NCBI RefSeq assembly: GCF_018802605.1
Contig: NZ_CP069161.1
Span: forward strand, 2,294,001 to 2,358,000
Length of the DNA stretch: 64,000 nt
From: Paludibacterium paludis
Lineage (GTDB): Bacteria > Pseudomonadota > Gammaproteobacteria > Burkholderiales > Chromobacteriaceae
Direction of reading: 5' to 3'
Shown: in pieces, positions 46,536 to 59,497 of the stretch
How the letters are laid out: every line of letters starts with the position of its first letter
How positions within the stretch are numbered: position 1 is the stretch's first letter
The notes under the pieces: generated by a model
Told to the model about the DNA's origin: nothing
Databases searched by the model: none
Seen by the model: the letters and a program-made list of their open reading frames with translations, nothing else
Translations under genes and position numbers: made by a program

Positions 46536-47148
46536 GACGCTCCCAGCAGCGCTTGATCCAGGAGGCCAACAGCACAAGCTTGCCGTGAAAGAAATGCCCG
46601 CTGCCCGGCAGCACAAGCACCGGCAGCCCCTGAGGGCGCGCCCAGTCGAGCACGACCGACAGCGGGATGACCTCGTCCTCTTCGCCATGGATCACCAGCG
46701 TTCCTGCCGGCACCTCCGGCGTCGGAATGGCATATTTCCCGACCGCCACGCCCATCAGCAGCAAATGCTCGGCCTCGATACGCTGGCGCGCCCGCGCGGC
46801 GACGAACCCCCCGAAAGAAAATCCCGCCAGCGCGAGAGGCAGATCGCCTTCCCGGGCCTTGAGTGATTCGACCACCGCGAGAACATCGTCGACCTCGCCC
46901 TCGCCGTAATCGTGCCGCCCTTCACTTTCGCCCACGCCACGCAGGTTCGGGCAATAGCAGGTATATCCCATCTGGGACAGCGCCCGAGCCGCGGTCTGCA
47001 CCACCTTATTGGTGTTGGTGCCGCCCTGCAGAGGATTGGGGTGGCAAATCACCGCGATGGCGCGGCATTCGCCTTGCGCGGGCACGCGAATGGTTTCCAG
47101 GGCGCCGACGGGACCCGCGATCGTCAGCCGTTCGGGAGTCTTGAGCAT
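46525..47148 (-). CDS. Alpha/beta hydrolase
   Basis: 207 aa. Serine nucleophile in 'LAGFSFGGFVAA', oxyanion segment 'ICHPNPLQGGTNTNKVV', acid in 'VIHGEEDEVIPL', and catalytic His in 'GSGHFFHGKL'. This is the dienelactone-hydrolase-like family (YpfH/COG2945) of small cytosolic esterases with unknown substrates. It is followed at its 5' side by the ferredoxin gene with touching ends, so the two share a transcript. Confidence 0.88.
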   Translation of the reverse strand: MLKTPERLTIAGPVGALETIRVPAQGECRAIAVICHPNPLQGGTNTNKVVQTAARALSQMGYTCYCPNLRGVGESEGRHDYGEGEVDDVLAVVESLKAREGDLPLALAGFSFGGFVAARARQRIEAEHLLLMGVAVGKYAIPTPEVPAGTLVIHGEEDEVIPLSVVLDWARPQGLPVLVLPGSGHFFHGKLVLLASWIKRCWERPIP

Positions 47149-47456
47149 CAGATTTTCAGCCTTTGCACGACACGCCCGCCGACCATGTGCTCATCGATGA
47201 TCTCATCGATGTCCTCGCGGTCCACGAAGGTGTACCAGGTTTCCTCGGGATAGACGACAATCACCGGACCGTCGTCGCAGCGCCCAAGACAGCCGGACTT
47301 GTTGACGCGGATACGCCCTTCTCCGGCGAGTCCGAGCGCCTTCACGCGATCCTTCATGTAGGCGAGCAGCTCGCTCGCCCCGAAATTGTTGCAGCAGCCC
47401 TCGCCTTCGGCGCGCTGGTTGCAACAAATGAAAACATGCTTCTCGAAATAGCTCAT
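47148..47456 (-). CDS. Thioredoxin-like [2Fe-2S] ferredoxin
   Basis: 102 aa from the ATG at 47456 with GAAAGGG ahead (a GTG one codon upstream is possible). Cysteines in 'HVFICCNQRAEGEGCC' and 'NKSGCLGRCDDGP' give the four cluster ligands of the thioredoxin-like ferredoxin fold (COG3411). It carries electrons at low potential in the cytosol; partner unknown. Directly upstream of the hydrolase and 19 nt after dnaB. Confidence 0.9.
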   Translation of the reverse strand: MSYFEKHVFICCNQRAEGEGCCNNFGASELLAYMKDRVKALGLAGEGRIRVNKSGCLGRCDDGPVIVVYPEETWYTFVDREDIDEIIDEHMVGGRVVQRLKI

Positions 47457-47474
47457 CACGCCCTTTCGTTCCGG

Positions 47475-48884
47475 TCAGGAATCGCTGTCCGCCCAACCCG
47501 CATGGCCATGCAGGGCGGCGTTCTCGAATTTGGCGTACATGCCGACGAACGCCAGACGCACCGTGCCGGTCGGACCGTTACGGTGTTTGCCGATGATCAC
47601 CTCGGCCAGGCCCTTGTCCGGCGAATCCTGATTGTAATACTCGTCGCGGTACATGAAGATGATCAAGTCCGCATCCTGTTCGATCGCCCCCGATTCGCGC
47701 AAGTCCGACATCATCGGGCGCTTGTTGGGGCGTTGCTCGACACTACGCGACAGCTGCGAGAGCGCGATCACCGGCACTTGCAGCTCCTTGGCCAACCCCT
47801 TCAGACCCCGCGAGATTTCGCCCAGTTCCGCCGCGCGGTTGTCGCTGCTGCGCCCGGATCCGCTCATCAGCTGCAGGTAGTCGATCACGATTAGGCCGAG
47901 CTTGCCGCCATGCTGACGCGCCAAGCGCCGGGCCCGCGCCCGCAATTCCAGCGCGGTCAGCGCGGGGGTTTCGTCGATGTACATCGGCGCCTCGGACAGC
48001 TTGCCGATGGCGAAGGTCAGCTTCTCCCAGTCGTCGTCGCCCAGACGGCCGGTACGCAGCACGTGCTGATCGAGCCGCCCGACGGAACCGAGCATACGCA
48101 TCACCAGCTGGGTGCCGCCCATTTCCATGGAAAACACCGCGACCGGCAGGTGCGCCTCGACGGCCACGTGTTCGGCGATGTTCATCGAGAACGCGGTCTT
48201 GCCCATGGAAGGGCGTCCCGCCACGATGATCAGGTCGCCGGCCTGCATGCCCGATGTCTTGGCATCCAGATCGGTGAAGCCGGTCGGCACCCCGGTCACC
48301 TCGTCCGGGTTTTCGCGGCTGTAGAGCATGTCGATGCGATCCACGACCTCCTTGAGCAAGCCGGGCATTTCAAGAAAACCCTGCTTAGACTTCGCGGTGC
48401 TTTCAGCGATCTGGAATACCTTGCCTTCGGCTTCGTCGAGCAACTGCGCCGCGTCCCGCCCTTGCGGCGCATAGGCCGATTCGGCGATGTCGGCACCGAC
48501 CTGTGCCAGCTGGCGCATGATGGAACGCTCACGGACGATCTCCGCATAGCGCCGGATATTGGCCGCCGAAGGCGTGTTTTGCGCCAGGGTGGCAAGATAG
48601 GCAAGACCGCCGATATCGGCGAGCTCCGACGTCTTGTCCATGCTCTCGGCCACGGTCACCACGTCGGCGGGCCGCGAGTGCTCGATCAGCCGCGCGATAT
48701 GCTTGTAAATCAGTTTATGGTCGTGCCGGTAAAAGTCCGCCTCGCCCACCACGTCGGCGATCTTGTCCCAGGCCGAGTTATCGAGCAGCAGACCGCCCAG
48801 CACCGATTGCTCGGCTTCGACGGATTGCGGCGGGGTCCGGATCGCCAGAGTGGCGCTATCCAGGGAATCAATGGAATCGTTCAT
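47475..48884 (-). CDS. dnaB: Replicative DNA helicase DnaB
   Basis: 469 aa from the ATG at 48884. N-terminal helical DnaB domain ('PPQSVEAEQSVLGGLLLDN') and C-terminal RecA-like ATPase with Walker A 'AGRPSMGKTAFSMN', 'FSMEMGGTQLVMRM', Walker B 'LIVIDYLQLM' and the arginine finger region 'IIGKHRNGPTGTVRL'. It forms the hexamer that unwinds DNA ahead of the fork and recruits DnaG. It lacks the usual neighbours rplI/rpsR. No intein is present. Confidence 0.97.
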   Translation of the reverse strand: MNDSIDSLDSATLAIRTPPQSVEAEQSVLGGLLLDNSAWDKIADVVGEADFYRHDHKLIYKHIARLIEHSRPADVVTVAESMDKTSELADIGGLAYLATLAQNTPSAANIRRYAEIVRERSIMRQLAQVGADIAESAYAPQGRDAAQLLDEAEGKVFQIAESTAKSKQGFLEMPGLLKEVVDRIDMLYSRENPDEVTGVPTGFTDLDAKTSGMQAGDLIIVAGRPSMGKTAFSMNIAEHVAVEAHLPVAVFSMEMGGTQLVMRMLGSVGRLDQHVLRTGRLGDDDWEKLTFAIGKLSEAPMYIDETPALTALELRARARRLARQHGGKLGLIVIDYLQLMSGSGRSSDNRAAELGEISRGLKGLAKELQVPVIALSQLSRSVEQRPNKRPMMSDLRESGAIEQDADLIIFMYRDEYYNQDSPDKGLAEVIIGKHRNGPTGTVRLAFVGMYAKFENAALHGHAGWADSDS

Positions 48885-48955
48885 CGTTAACCGCAAGTGA
48901 CGGCGAGGCGCGGATCCCGCAAGCTCGCCGTGAAATCAAAACGCAAAACAGGATT

Positions 48956-50128
48956 CTAGCAGTTTTTGCCGGCGACGAAGCCGGAAGACCACGCCCACTG
49001 GAAATTGTAGCCCCCCAGCCAGCCGGTCACATCGACCACCTCTCCGACGAAGAAGAGCCCCGGCACATCGCGAGCCATCATGGTCTTGGAACTCAACGCG
49101 CGCGTACTCACCCCGCCCCGTGTGACTTCCGCCTTGCGATAGCCCTGGGTGCCGTTCGGGCGGATTTCCCAGGCATGCAGTCGCGCGGCGAGCGCCTCGC
49201 GCGCGGGCGCGCTCAGATCGCACAGGCGCACGTCCACGCCTTCCTGTTCGGCCCATGCCTGGGCGAATCGCCGCGGCAAGCCCGCCTCGGCCAGCGCATT
49301 GACCACACGCTGTTCGCTGGCCGAACGTTCATCAAGAAACGCCCTGGCGGACTTGCCGGGCATCAGGTCGAGCGACACCGGCTCGCCCGGCATCCAGTAA
49401 GAGGAAACCTGCAAGATGGCCGGTCCGGAAACTCCCTTATGGGTGAACAGCACGTTTTCCCGAAAAACCGGCCCCGATGCCTCCGCCTCGGCGCAGAACG
49501 AAACCCCGGCCAGCGGCGCGAAGCGGGCCGCCTCGTCCGCGTGAAAGGTCAGCGGCACCAGCGCCGGCGCGCACTCCGTGACATCCAGACCGAACGCTCC
49601 GGCGATCCGGTAACCAAGACCGGTCGCGCCGATCTGCGGAATGGACAACCCCCCTGTTGCCACCACCAGCGATTCGCTCCGGAATACGCCCTCGCTGGTG
49701 CGCACCTCGAAGCCATCCGAACGGGAGACATCCTCGATCGACACTCCCATGCGGCGCTCGACGCCCCCTGCCCGGCACTCCGCGTCGAGCATGTCGATGA
49801 TCGCCTGACTGCCGTCATCGCAAAAAAGCTGCCCGAGGGTTTTTTCATGCCAGTGGATACCATACCGTTCCAGCAGCGCCAAAAAATCGTGCGCGGTATA
49901 CTGGGAAAGCGCCGAGCGGCAAAAATGGGGATTCTCGGACAGGAAGCACTCCGGCCGGACATCCAGATTGGTGAAATTGCAACGTCCGCCCCCCGATATG
50001 CGGATTTTTTCGGCGAGCTTCACCGCGTGATCCAGCAGCAGCACGGAACGGCCTCGCTGGCCGGCCGTCGCCGCGCACATCAATCCGGCGGCGCCTGCCC
50101 CGATCACGATTACATCATATTGTGACAT
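48956..50128 (-). CDS. HI0933-family flavoprotein (BaiN-like NAD(P)/FAD oxidoreductase)
   Basis: 390 aa. FAD-binding Rossmann motif 'VIVIGAGAAGLMCAATAGQRG' (in part), 'ISGGGRCNFTN', 'VVATGGLSIPQIGATGLGYRIA' (in part) and the C-terminal 'GLFFVGEVVDVTGWLGGYNFQ' signature. These define the HI0933/YhiN family of flavoproteins; the substrate is not established. It is divergent from sodB across a 109-nt promoter region. Confidence 0.92.
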   Translation of the reverse strand: MSQYDVIVIGAGAAGLMCAATAGQRGRSVLLLDHAVKLAEKIRISGGGRCNFTNLDVRPECFLSENPHFCRSALSQYTAHDFLALLERYGIHWHEKTLGQLFCDDGSQAIIDMLDAECRAGGVERRMGVSIEDVSRSDGFEVRTSEGVFRSESLVVATGGLSIPQIGATGLGYRIAGAFGLDVTECAPALVPLTFHADEAARFAPLAGVSFCAEAEASGPVFRENVLFTHKGVSGPAILQVSSYWMPGEPVSLDLMPGKSARAFLDERSASEQRVVNALAEAGLPRRFAQAWAEQEGVDVRLCDLSAPAREALAARLHAWEIRPNGTQGYRKAEVTRGGVSTRALSSKTMMARDVPGLFFVGEVVDVTGWLGGYNFQWAWSSGFVAGKNC

Positions 50129-50237
50129 TAGACATTTACTCTACTGAAATACTCAACTATTGGCAGATGCCGACCAATTCCAGTACACTTGGGATTAAAG
50201 TTACCAAGTGGTTTATTTTCTCACCAAGGAGAACACG

Positions 50238-50819
50238 ATGGAACACAAACTGCCCGAACTGCCGTACGCCCTGGACGCGCTCGAACCGCACATCTCCAAA
50301 GAGACCCTCGAGTTCCACTATGGCAAACACCACCAAACCTATGTCACCAATCTGAACAATCTGATCAAAGGCACCGAATTCGAAGGCGCCTCCCTGGAAG
50401 AGATTGTCCGCAAATCCTCCGGCGGCATCTTCAACAACGCCGCCCAGGTCTGGAACCATACGTTCTACTGGTTCAGCCTCGCGCCCAAGGCGGGCGGAGA
50501 GCCGACCGGCGCGCTCGCCGACGCCATCAAGGCCAAGTGGGGGTCGTTCGACGAGTTCAAGAAAGCCTTCACCCAAACCGCCGTCGGCACCTTCGGTTCC
50601 GGCTGGGCCTGGCTCGTCAAAGGCGCGGACGGCTCGCTCGATCTGGTCTCGACCAGCAATGCCGCCACCCCGCTGACCGGCGACAAAAAGCCGCTGCTGA
50701 CCTGTGACGTGTGGGAACACGCCTACTACATCGACTTCCGCAACAGCCGTCCGAACTACCTGGACGCATTCTGGAAGCTGGTCAACTGGAACGAGGTCGC
50801 CAAGCGCTTCGCCGCCTGA
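50238..50819 (+). CDS. sodB: Superoxide dismutase (Fe type)
   Basis: 193 aa from the ATG at 50238, with AAGGAG ahead. Metal ligands: His in '[11 protein letters not shown]', His in '[12 protein letters not shown]', and Asp and His in '[14 protein letters not shown]'. '[10 protein letters not shown]' and the short length fit the cytosolic Fe-SOD rather than Mn-SOD. It converts superoxide to oxygen and peroxide. Two hairpin terminators follow. Confidence 0.96.
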   Translation: MEHKLPELPYALDALEPHISKETLEFHYGKHHQTYVTNLNNLIKGTEFEGASLEEIVRKSSGGIFNNAAQVWNHTFYWFSLAPKAGGEPTGALADAIKAKWGSFDEFKKAFTQTAVGTFGSGWAWLVKGADGSLDLVSTSNAATPLTGDKKPLLTCDVWEHAYYIDFRNSRPNYLDAFWKLVNWNEVAKRFAA

Positions 50820-50841
50820 GCCACATCAACCGGAACTGCCG

Positions 50842-50868
50842 GCCCGCGCATGGCGCGGGCTTTTTTTC
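50842..50868 (+). terminator. sodB terminator
   Basis: GCCCGCGC (50842-50849) and GCGCGGGC (50853-50860) stem followed by seven T. A strong intrinsic terminator 22 nt after the sodB stop. Confidence 0.88.
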
Positions 50869-50884
50869 TTTCGCGGCACTCATA

Positions 50885-50912
50885 AAAAAAGGATCCCGAA
50901 GGATCCTTTTTT
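50885..50912. terminator. Symmetric terminator between sodB and ppiD
   Basis: AAAAAAGGATCC-CGAA-GGATCCTTTTTT, perfect 12-bp arms with a CGAA tetraloop. T-runs appear on both strands, so it can stop the ppiD transcript from the minus strand and act as a backup for sodB. Confidence 0.82.
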
Positions 50913-50926
50913 CCTGTCCGGCCGAT

Positions 50927-52765
50927 TTACTGCTCGCCGAGCAATTTGCGGTTCACGGTGACCTTGTATTTCGTCAGCAGCGACTTCAGATAGCTTTCCG
51001 CCTGGGCGTTGGCCGTCATCTGTCCAAGAATGTTCACCAGTTGTTCGCGCTGCCCTTCGGTGATCGCCGGCGCGGCCTCCACCTTGTCGAGTCGGTAGAC
51101 CACGTACTCGCCGGTGTCGTGCTTGGCGCCGGCAAAACCCGGCACCTTCGCGCCATCGATCGAGAAGATCGCCTTCAGATCCGACAGCGGCATGCCCTTG
51201 TTATCGGAGCGGGATACCGTCAGCGCCGGGCTGAAGGCGTAACCGGCGGGCTCCTTGCCCGACTTCAGATCGGCCAGCAGCGCCGCGCCCTTCTTCTCCG
51301 CCAGCTTCGCGCCTTCCCTGGCAACGATCTCGGTCCGGATTCGGCCCTTTACTTCGTCAAGCGACAGCTGGTGCGCGGCCTGATGACCCGCCACTCGCAC
51401 CACGACCAGGGTGTTGTTGCCCACATCCACCGGTTCGCTGTTGTGCTTTTTCTTCAGGACATCGTCGCCAAAGGCGGCGTCGAGCACCTTGGGATTGGCC
51501 AGCATGGCATCGGGCCCCGGCACGGAGCGCGACATCCAGTCCGAATGGCGAACCTCCAGCTTCAGTTCCTTGACGATCGGATCGAGGGAATCCCCTTGCT
51601 GATAGGCCAACTCACCGAGGCGATCGGCCATCTGGCGATAGCGGGCGCCGGCGTTGCGGGCTTGCAACTGCTCGAGCAGGCGCGGCTTCAGCGACGCGAA
51701 ATCGGGCACCTTGACGCTGTCCAGGCGAATGATATGGAAACCGAATTCGGTTTCGATCACATCGCTGATCTGGCCGGCCTTCATGGCGAACACCGCGTCA
51801 TTGAACGGCTTGACCATGGTGCCCTGGGCGAAGTAGCCCAGATCCCCACCCTTGACGGCGGAACCCGGATCCTGGGAGCGGCTCTTGGCGATGGCGGCGA
51901 AGCTCGCCGGATTGGCGCGCACTTCCTTCAGGATCTTTTCCGCTTCGGCCTTGATTCGGGCCTTCTCTTCGGGTTTGGCGCCCTGGGGCACCGACAGCAG
52001 GATGTGCGACGCGCGACGTTCTTCATTCTTGGAGAATTCGGCCTTGTGCTGATCATAGAATGCCTGCAGATCGGCATCCGAGACCGGCAGCGCCGCGGCC
52101 ACGGCCGCCTGCGACAGCACCACGTAATCGAGCTTCACCTGATCGGGCGCCTTGTAGCGCGCGAGGTTGGCGTCGTAATACGCCTTGAGCGCCTTGTCGG
52201 ACGTATCGACCTCGGCGGCGAACATGTCGGGCTTGAGCACGACGGCGCGCACCGTACGCGTCTCGCCCAGCAGCCCCCCGGTCCGCTCGACGAGCGATTT
52301 CGGCACGATCTGCCCCGCCAGGAACGGCGCCATCTGCTGCTGCAGCAGGATGTCACGGGACAGACGCTCCTGGAATACCTCGGCGGTCATCGACCGCTGC
52401 TTGAGGAATTCCGCATAGCGCGCCTTGCTGAACTTGCCGTTCTCCTGGAATTCGGGAATGGCGAGAATGGCCTGTTGCAGCGCCGCGTCGGATACGCCAA
52501 GCCCGGCATTGCGGGCGTCCTGCAGCAGGAGTTCGCGCCGGATCAGGCCGTTGAGGGCTTGCTCGCGCGAAGCGGGGTCCGCCGGCTGCCCTTCGAGGGC
52601 GCGGTCAAGATCCTGCTTGTAGATTTTGGTATCGCCAACCTTGGCAAGATACGGATCGTCGATGGCGGAGGTATAGCTGCTGACGCCGAAACCGACGAAG
52701 GTCAGCGCGACGGCGCCAAGAATAATCCGGATGACGATCTTGTTGTTCTGTACAAACTCGAACAT
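50927..52765 (-). CDS. ppiD: Periplasmic folding chaperone PpiD
   Basis: 612 aa. A single N-terminal membrane anchor (about residues 11-32, '[19 protein letters not shown]'), a SurA_N-like chaperone domain (about 35-200), a parvulin PPIase domain (about 255-355: '[10 protein letters not shown]', '[19 protein letters not shown]', 'FGFHIIRLD') and a C-terminal domain. It assists proteins leaving the Sec translocon. Next to hupB-lon-clpX-clpP-tig, as in E. coli and many proteobacteria; two tRNA genes separate it from hupB. Confidence 0.94.
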   Translation of the reverse strand: MFEFVQNNKIVIRIILGAVALTFVGFGVSSYTSAIDDPYLAKVGDTKIYKQDLDRALEGQPADPASREQALNGLIRRELLLQDARNAGLGVSDAALQQAILAIPEFQENGKFSKARYAEFLKQRSMTAEVFQERLSRDILLQQQMAPFLAGQIVPKSLVERTGGLLGETRTVRAVVLKPDMFAAEVDTSDKALKAYYDANLARYKAPDQVKLDYVVLSQAAVAAALPVSDADLQAFYDQHKAEFSKNEERRASHILLSVPQGAKPEEKARIKAEAEKILKEVRANPASFAAIAKSRSQDPGSAVKGGDLGYFAQGTMVKPFNDAVFAMKAGQISDVIETEFGFHIIRLDSVKVPDFASLKPRLLEQLQARNAGARYRQMADRLGELAYQQGDSLDPIVKELKLEVRHSDWMSRSVPGPDAMLANPKVLDAAFGDDVLKKKHNSEPVDVGNNTLVVVRVAGHQAAHQLSLDEVKGRIRTEIVAREGAKLAEKKGAALLADLKSGKEPAGYAFSPALTVSRSDNKGMPLSDLKAIFSIDGAKVPGFAGAKHDTGEYVVYRLDKVEAAPAITEGQREQLVNILGQMTANAQAESYLKSLLTKYKVTVNRKLLGEQ

Positions 52766-52835
52766 GTCGTTACGGCTTATGCCACCTCGAAAAAAAAGGT
52801 GAACGCCAAGTGTCGTTCACCTTTTGTGGAATATC

Positions 52836-52912
52836 TGGCGGAGTGGACGGGACTCGAACCCGCGACCCCCGGCGTGACAGGCCGGTATTCTAACCAACTG
52901 AACTACCACTCC
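52836..52912 (-). tRNA. tRNA-Asp (anticodon GUC)
   Basis: 77 nt with an encoded CCA. On the minus strand the acceptor GGAGTGG pairs with CCACTCC. The anticodon loop is CTGTCAC with GTC (complement of 52876-52878). T-loop GTTCGAGTC. Close to E. coli tRNA-Asp throughout. Confidence 0.97.
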
Positions 52913-52918
52913 GAATCT

Positions 52919-52994
52919 TGGTGGGCGTTGACGGAGTCGAACCGCCGACATTCTGCTTGTAAGGCAGACGCTCTACCAACTGAGCTAAACGCCC
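52919..52994 (-). tRNA. tRNA-Val (anticodon UAC)
   Basis: 76 nt with an encoded CCA. On the minus strand it starts GGGCGTTTAGCTCAGTTGGT. The anticodon loop is CTTACAA with TAC (complement of 52959-52961). T-loop GTTCGACTC. Six nucleotides from tRNA-Asp, same transcript. Confidence 0.97.
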
Positions 52995-53027
52995 CCTAAC
53001 CCTCTCGCCCGAAAGCGAGAGGAAAGA

Positions 53028-53297
53028 TTATAGCGCGTCTTTCAGTGCTTTACCAGCACGGAACTTCGGAGAACGTGCCGCGGCGATCTTGATGGTTTCG
53101 CCGGTTTTCGGGTTGCGGCCGCTACGCTCGGCGCGCTCGCCCACATAGAAAGTACCAAAGCCAACCAGAGTTACCGTGTCACCGCTCTTCAGCGCCTCGG
53201 TCACGGCGGAAATCACACCGTCCAGGGCCTTGGAGGCGGTTGCCTTGGAAATGTCGGCCTCGGCGGCGATAGCATCAATCAGTTCAGACTTGTTCAC
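53028..53297 (-). CDS. hupB: DNA-binding protein HU-beta
   Basis: 89 aa from a GTG at 53297, preceded by AAAGGGG; the frame upstream is non-homologous. '[20 protein letters not shown]' opens the protein, and the DNA-binding arm has '[22 protein letters not shown]' (in part). The Pro at the tip ('RNPKTGE') is the intercalating residue. It is a nucleoid-associated homodimer or heterodimer. It stands between lon and the tRNA pair, its classical place. Confidence 0.96.
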   Translation of the reverse strand: MNKSELIDAIAAEADISKATASKALDGVISAVTEALKSGDTVTLVGFGTFYVGERAERSGRNPKTGETIKIAAARSPKFRAGKALKDAL

Positions 53298-53471
53298 GTA
53301 AGTCCCCTTTCGTCGTTCTCGATCTACGTAGTTCGGATAAAAACCGTTTGCTTTATAGCAAGGCGGAAATCCTTGTGTCAAGCGGCTTTCGGGACCATTT
53401 TGCCATTACGGCATGTGCCGCGAAAGCCTTTTTGCAAAACGGTTTCCCCGATTTGACTAAGATACTGTTTT

Positions 53472-55886
<2,415 letters not shown>

Positions 55887-55983
55887 GGCACCTGACCTTG
55901 CTTTCTGGAATCTTTACGAGGAGATGGGGCACGCCCCGAAAAATTCAACCTCTCCATACTATATGCTTCAAAGCGTTCGCGGC

Positions 55984-56010
55984 AAAAGAAAAGCCGCCCT
56001 CGGGCGGCTT
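55984..56010 (-). terminator. clpX terminator
   Basis: On the minus strand, stem AAGCCGCCC/GGGCGGCTT (55991-55999 with 56002-56010) is followed by TTTTCTTTT. It lies just behind the clpX stop at 56031 and separates clpX from lon. Confidence 0.8.
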
Positions 56011-56030
56011 TGTCGAGGGCATCGCGCGCC

Positions 56031-57308
56031 CTAGGCGGACTGCGCGTCGTCACCCTTTTCCCGATAGATGAACAAAGGCCTGTCGCCCTTCTCGATCACC
56101 TTCTCGTCGACCACCACCCGCTCCACGTTACCCATCGAGGGCAAGTCGTACATGGTATCCAGCAACACGCGCTCCACGATCGAGCGCAGGCCGCGCGCTC
56201 CGGTCTTGCGCACCAGCGCCTGCTTGGCGATCATGCGCAACGCCGACGGCCGGACTTCCAGGTCGACGCCCTCCATCGAGAAGAGCTTCTGGTACTGCTT
56301 GACCAGCGCATTCTTCGGCTGGGTCAGGATCGTGACCAGCGCCTCCTCGTCGAGCTCCTCGAGCGTGGCGACCACCGGCAAACGTCCGATCAGTTCGGGA
56401 ATCAGACCAAACTTGATCAGATCCTCGGGCTCCACCTCGCTAAAGAGCGCCGACAGGCTGCGCCCATCCTCCTTGGACACCACGGCGGCGTTGAAACCGA
56501 TGCCGCCCTTTTCCGAACGACGGCGAATAATGCGCTCGAGCCCGTCGAATGCCCCACCGCAGATGAACAGGATGTTGGAGGTATCGACCTGAATGAATTC
56601 CTGGTTGGGATGCTTGCGCCCGCCCTGCGGAGGAATGGACGCCACGGTTCCCTCGATGATCTTCAACAGCGCCTGCTGAACGCCCTCGCCCGACACGTCG
56701 CGGGTGATCGAAGGGTTCTCCGACTTGCGCGAGATCTTGTCGATCTCGTCGATATAGACGATACCCCTCTGGGCCTTCTCTACATCGTAGTCGCATTTCT
56801 GCAGCAATTTCTGGATAACGTGTTCCACGTCCTCGCCGACATAGCCGGCTTCGGTCAACGTGGTCGCGTCGGCGATCACGAACGGCACGTCGAGCATGCG
56901 CGCCAGCGACTGCGCAAGCAGCGTCTTGCCCGAACCGGTCGGCCCGATCAGCAGGATGTTGCTTTTCGACAGCTCGACATCGTCCTTTTGCGCCGGCGAG
57001 TAGAGGCGCTTGTAATGGTTGTAGACCGCGACGGACAGCGCCTTCTTGGCCATGTCCTGACCAATGATGTACTGGTCGAGATTGGCGCGGATGTCCTGCG
57101 GAACGGGCAACGCCTTTTCGCCGGCCGCCTCGCCCTCATCGCCCAGCTTCGCGCCGTCGAGCTCTTCGCGGATGATGTCGTTGCACAGCTCGACGCATTC
57201 GTTGCAAATGAAGACCTGGGGGCCGGCGATCAGGCGCTGGACCTCGTGCTGGCTCTTTCCGCAGAAAGAGCAATACAAAAGCTTGTCGCTGCTGTTCTTG
57301 TCAGCCAT
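56031..57308 (-). CDS. clpX: ClpX unfoldase subunit
   Basis: 425 aa from the ATG at 57308. N-terminal zinc-binding domain with four Cys ('[10 protein letters not shown]' and '[10 protein letters not shown]'). AAA+ core: Walker A '[16 protein letters not shown]', Walker B '[10 protein letters not shown]', pore loop 'GYVGEDVE', and sensor and arginine motifs ('[13 protein letters not shown]'). The ClpP-binding loop with IGF is not obvious in this copy by eye: the usual region reads '[12 protein letters not shown]', which contains IGF. It unfolds ssrA-tagged and other substrates for ClpP. Confidence 0.97.
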   Translation of the reverse strand: MADKNSSDKLLYCSFCGKSQHEVQRLIAGPQVFICNECVELCNDIIREELDGAKLGDEGEAAGEKALPVPQDIRANLDQYIIGQDMAKKALSVAVYNHYKRLYSPAQKDDVELSKSNILLIGPTGSGKTLLAQSLARMLDVPFVIADATTLTEAGYVGEDVEHVIQKLLQKCDYDVEKAQRGIVYIDEIDKISRKSENPSITRDVSGEGVQQALLKIIEGTVASIPPQGGRKHPNQEFIQVDTSNILFICGGAFDGLERIIRRRSEKGGIGFNAAVVSKEDGRSLSALFSEVEPEDLIKFGLIPELIGRLPVVATLEELDEEALVTILTQPKNALVKQYQKLFSMEGVDLEVRPSALRMIAKQALVRKTGARGLRSIVERVLLDTMYDLPSMGNVERVVVDEKVIEKGDRPLFIYREKGDDAQSA

Positions 57309-57337
57309 CAATCGTATCCGTACTAAGTCGGTTTATC

Positions 57338-57964
57338 CTATACATCCTTGCGGGACGACAGGACTTTGTCAATCAGCCCATAAGCCCGGGCCTCTTCGGC
57401 GGACATGAAATTGTCCCGCTCGGTATCCTGCTGCACCTTCTCGACGGTCTGGCCGGAGTGTTTCGCCATCAGCTCGTTCATCCGCGCCTTGATCTTCAAA
57501 AGCTCGCGGGCGTGAATTTCGATATCGGTCGCCTGACCGCTCATGCCGCCGATCAGCGGCTGGTGGATCATCACACGGCTGTTGGCGAGGGCCAGGCGCT
57601 TGCCCGGGGCGCCCGCGTTGAGCAGGAACGCGCCCATGCTGGCCGCCTGACCGATGCACAGGGTGGACACGTCCGGCTTGATGAAATTCATCGTGTCGTA
57701 AATCGACATGCCGGCCGTGATCGAACCACCCGGAGAGTTGATGTACAGCGAGATGTCCTTGTCGGGGTTTTCCGACTCGAGGAACAACAGCTGCGCCACC
57801 ACGAGATTCGCCGATTCGTCGGTCACGGGCCCCGCGAGGAACACGATGCGATCCTTCAGAAGGCGCGAATAAATATCATAGGCGCGCTCGCCGCGACCGC
57901 TCTGCTCCACGACCATGGGCACGAGGCCCAGCGCATGAGGTTCCGTCATCGATTTCATCGGCAT
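57338..57964 (-). CDS. clpP: ClpP protease subunit
   Basis: 208 aa. Catalytic Ser in '[12 protein letters not shown]', His in '[10 protein letters not shown]' and the Asp in '[11 protein letters not shown]'. Substrate entry motif '[18 protein letters not shown]'. It forms the tetradecameric proteolytic chamber served by ClpX. It lies 29 nt upstream of clpX and 23 nt downstream of tig on the same strand. A start at the internal Met ('[16 protein letters not shown]') is also possible. Confidence 0.96.
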   Translation of the reverse strand: MPMKSMTEPHALGLVPMVVEQSGRGERAYDIYSRLLKDRIVFLAGPVTDESANLVVAQLLFLESENPDKDISLYINSPGGSITAGMSIYDTMNFIKPDVSTLCIGQAASMGAFLLNAGAPGKRLALANSRVMIHQPLIGGMSGQATDIEIHARELLKIKARMNELMAKHSGQTVEKVQQDTERDNFMSAEEARAYGLIDKVLSSRKDV

Positions 57965-57987
57965 CTCTCCCTTTTATTGCCTATCTA

Positions 57988-59295
57988 TCAGGCATTGTTA
58001 CCCATCAGCACGTCGAAGGCCAGGTTTTCTTCCTTGACCTTGCTCTTGCCCAGCACGAACTCGACCACGTTGTCCTCGAGAACCATCGAGGTCGGGCCTT
58101 CCAGGCGCTCGGGGCTGGCGTAGTACCAGGCGATCACGTCGGCCGGTTCCTCATAGCTGTCGGCGAACTCTTCGACCAGCGCCTTCACCTGCTCGGGCTT
58201 GGCTTCCAGCTTGTTGGCCTCGACGAGATCCGCCAGGATCAGACCCAGAGCCACGCGGCGTTCGGCCTGCTCGGCGAACAGTTCCGGCGGGAACGGCATG
58301 TCCTTGACCTTCATGCCGCGCGCTTCCATGTCGCGACGGGCCTGCTCCATCAGACGGCCGATTTCCATCTGGATCAGCGCCTTGGGCAGCTCGATTTCGG
58401 TCGCGTCAAGCAGCGCCTGCATGACGTTTTCCTTGGTGCGGGCGGTCAGGCGGCGCTTCACTTCGCGCTCGACGTTCTTGCGGATTTCCGCGCGCATCTT
58501 CTCGACATCGCCGTCGGCGATACCCAGCGCCTTGGCGAAGTCGGCGTCGACTTCCGGCAGTTGGGCTTCGGCCACGTTCTTCACGGTGATTTCGAAGACG
58601 GCCTTCTTGCCGGCCACTTCCTTGCCGTGATAGTCCTCGGGGAAGCTGACCTCGACGTTGCGGGTCTCGCCTTCCTTCAGTCCGCTGACACCGGCCTCGA
58701 ATTCCGGCAGCATCTGCCCCTGGCCAAGCTGGAACGGGAAGTTTTCGGAGGTGCCGCCGTCAAAGGCCACGCCGTCGATGGTGCCCTTGAAGTCGATGAT
58801 CACGCGATCGCCTTCCTGGGCGGCGCGCTCGGTGCGGGAGAAGCGGGTGCGCTGCTTGCGCAGGATCTCGATGGTCTTGTCGACCTCGGCGTCGCTCACC
58901 GGGGTCAGCGGGCGAACGATTTCCTTCTCGGACAGATCGCCGACCTTCACTTCCGGGTAGACTTCGAACACGGCGGAGAAGCGGAAATTTTCCGCATCGG
59001 CGGCTTCGGCCACCGGCTCGAAACGCGGATAGCCCGCCACGCGCAGCTTCTGTTCGCTCACGGCCTTGTAGAAACCCTGCTGCACCTGCTCGCCGAGGAC
59101 TTCCTCGCGAATCTGCGCACCATAGTTCATTTCCACGATCTTCATCGGGGCCTTGCCCGGACGGAAACCCTGGATCTTGGCGGAACGTGCCGCGCGCTTG
59201 AGACGCTCGGCCACCTGGGCATCGATAACGCTCAGCGGCAACGCGACATTCATGCGGCGCTCGAGGCTGCTCAACGTTTCCAATTGTACTTGCAT
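57988..59295 (-). CDS. tig: Trigger factor
   Basis: 435 aa from the ATG at 59295 ('QVQLETLSSLERRMNVALP'). N-terminal ribosome-binding domain with 'GFRPGKAPMKIV' (the family's GFRxGKxP signature), central FKBP-type PPIase domain (about 165-245, 'GDRVIIDFKGTIDGVAFDGG') and a C-terminal helical chaperone arm. It meets nascent chains at the ribosome exit. First gene of the tig-clpP-clpX-lon block. Confidence 0.96.
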   Translation of the reverse strand: MQVQLETLSSLERRMNVALPLSVIDAQVAERLKRAARSAKIQGFRPGKAPMKIVEMNYGAQIREEVLGEQVQQGFYKAVSEQKLRVAGYPRFEPVAEAADAENFRFSAVFEVYPEVKVGDLSEKEIVRPLTPVSDAEVDKTIEILRKQRTRFSRTERAAQEGDRVIIDFKGTIDGVAFDGGTSENFPFQLGQGQMLPEFEAGVSGLKEGETRNVEVSFPEDYHGKEVAGKKAVFEITVKNVAEAQLPEVDADFAKALGIADGDVEKMRAEIRKNVEREVKRRLTARTKENVMQALLDATEIELPKALIQMEIGRLMEQARRDMEARGMKVKDMPFPPELFAEQAERRVALGLILADLVEANKLEAKPEQVKALVEEFADSYEEPADVIAWYYASPERLEGPTSMVLEDNVVEFVLGKSKVKEENLAFDVLMGNNA

Positions 59296-59497
59296 GTCCA
59301 ATCCTTAAACTGTGAACGAGTGCTTTGTCGCCAGCAGCAAGGCAAGTAGCGCCCGCCACCACGAAAGGCGGAAGTATACCACGCTTGCCGGCTTTGTAAG
59401 CCCCCGCCACGATGGGGCGATATCGAGACAGATGGCGTCGGACCGCCTTTTTGCAAGCCCTCCCGGGCAAGAAAATCGACTCGCATGCCCTTTGCAA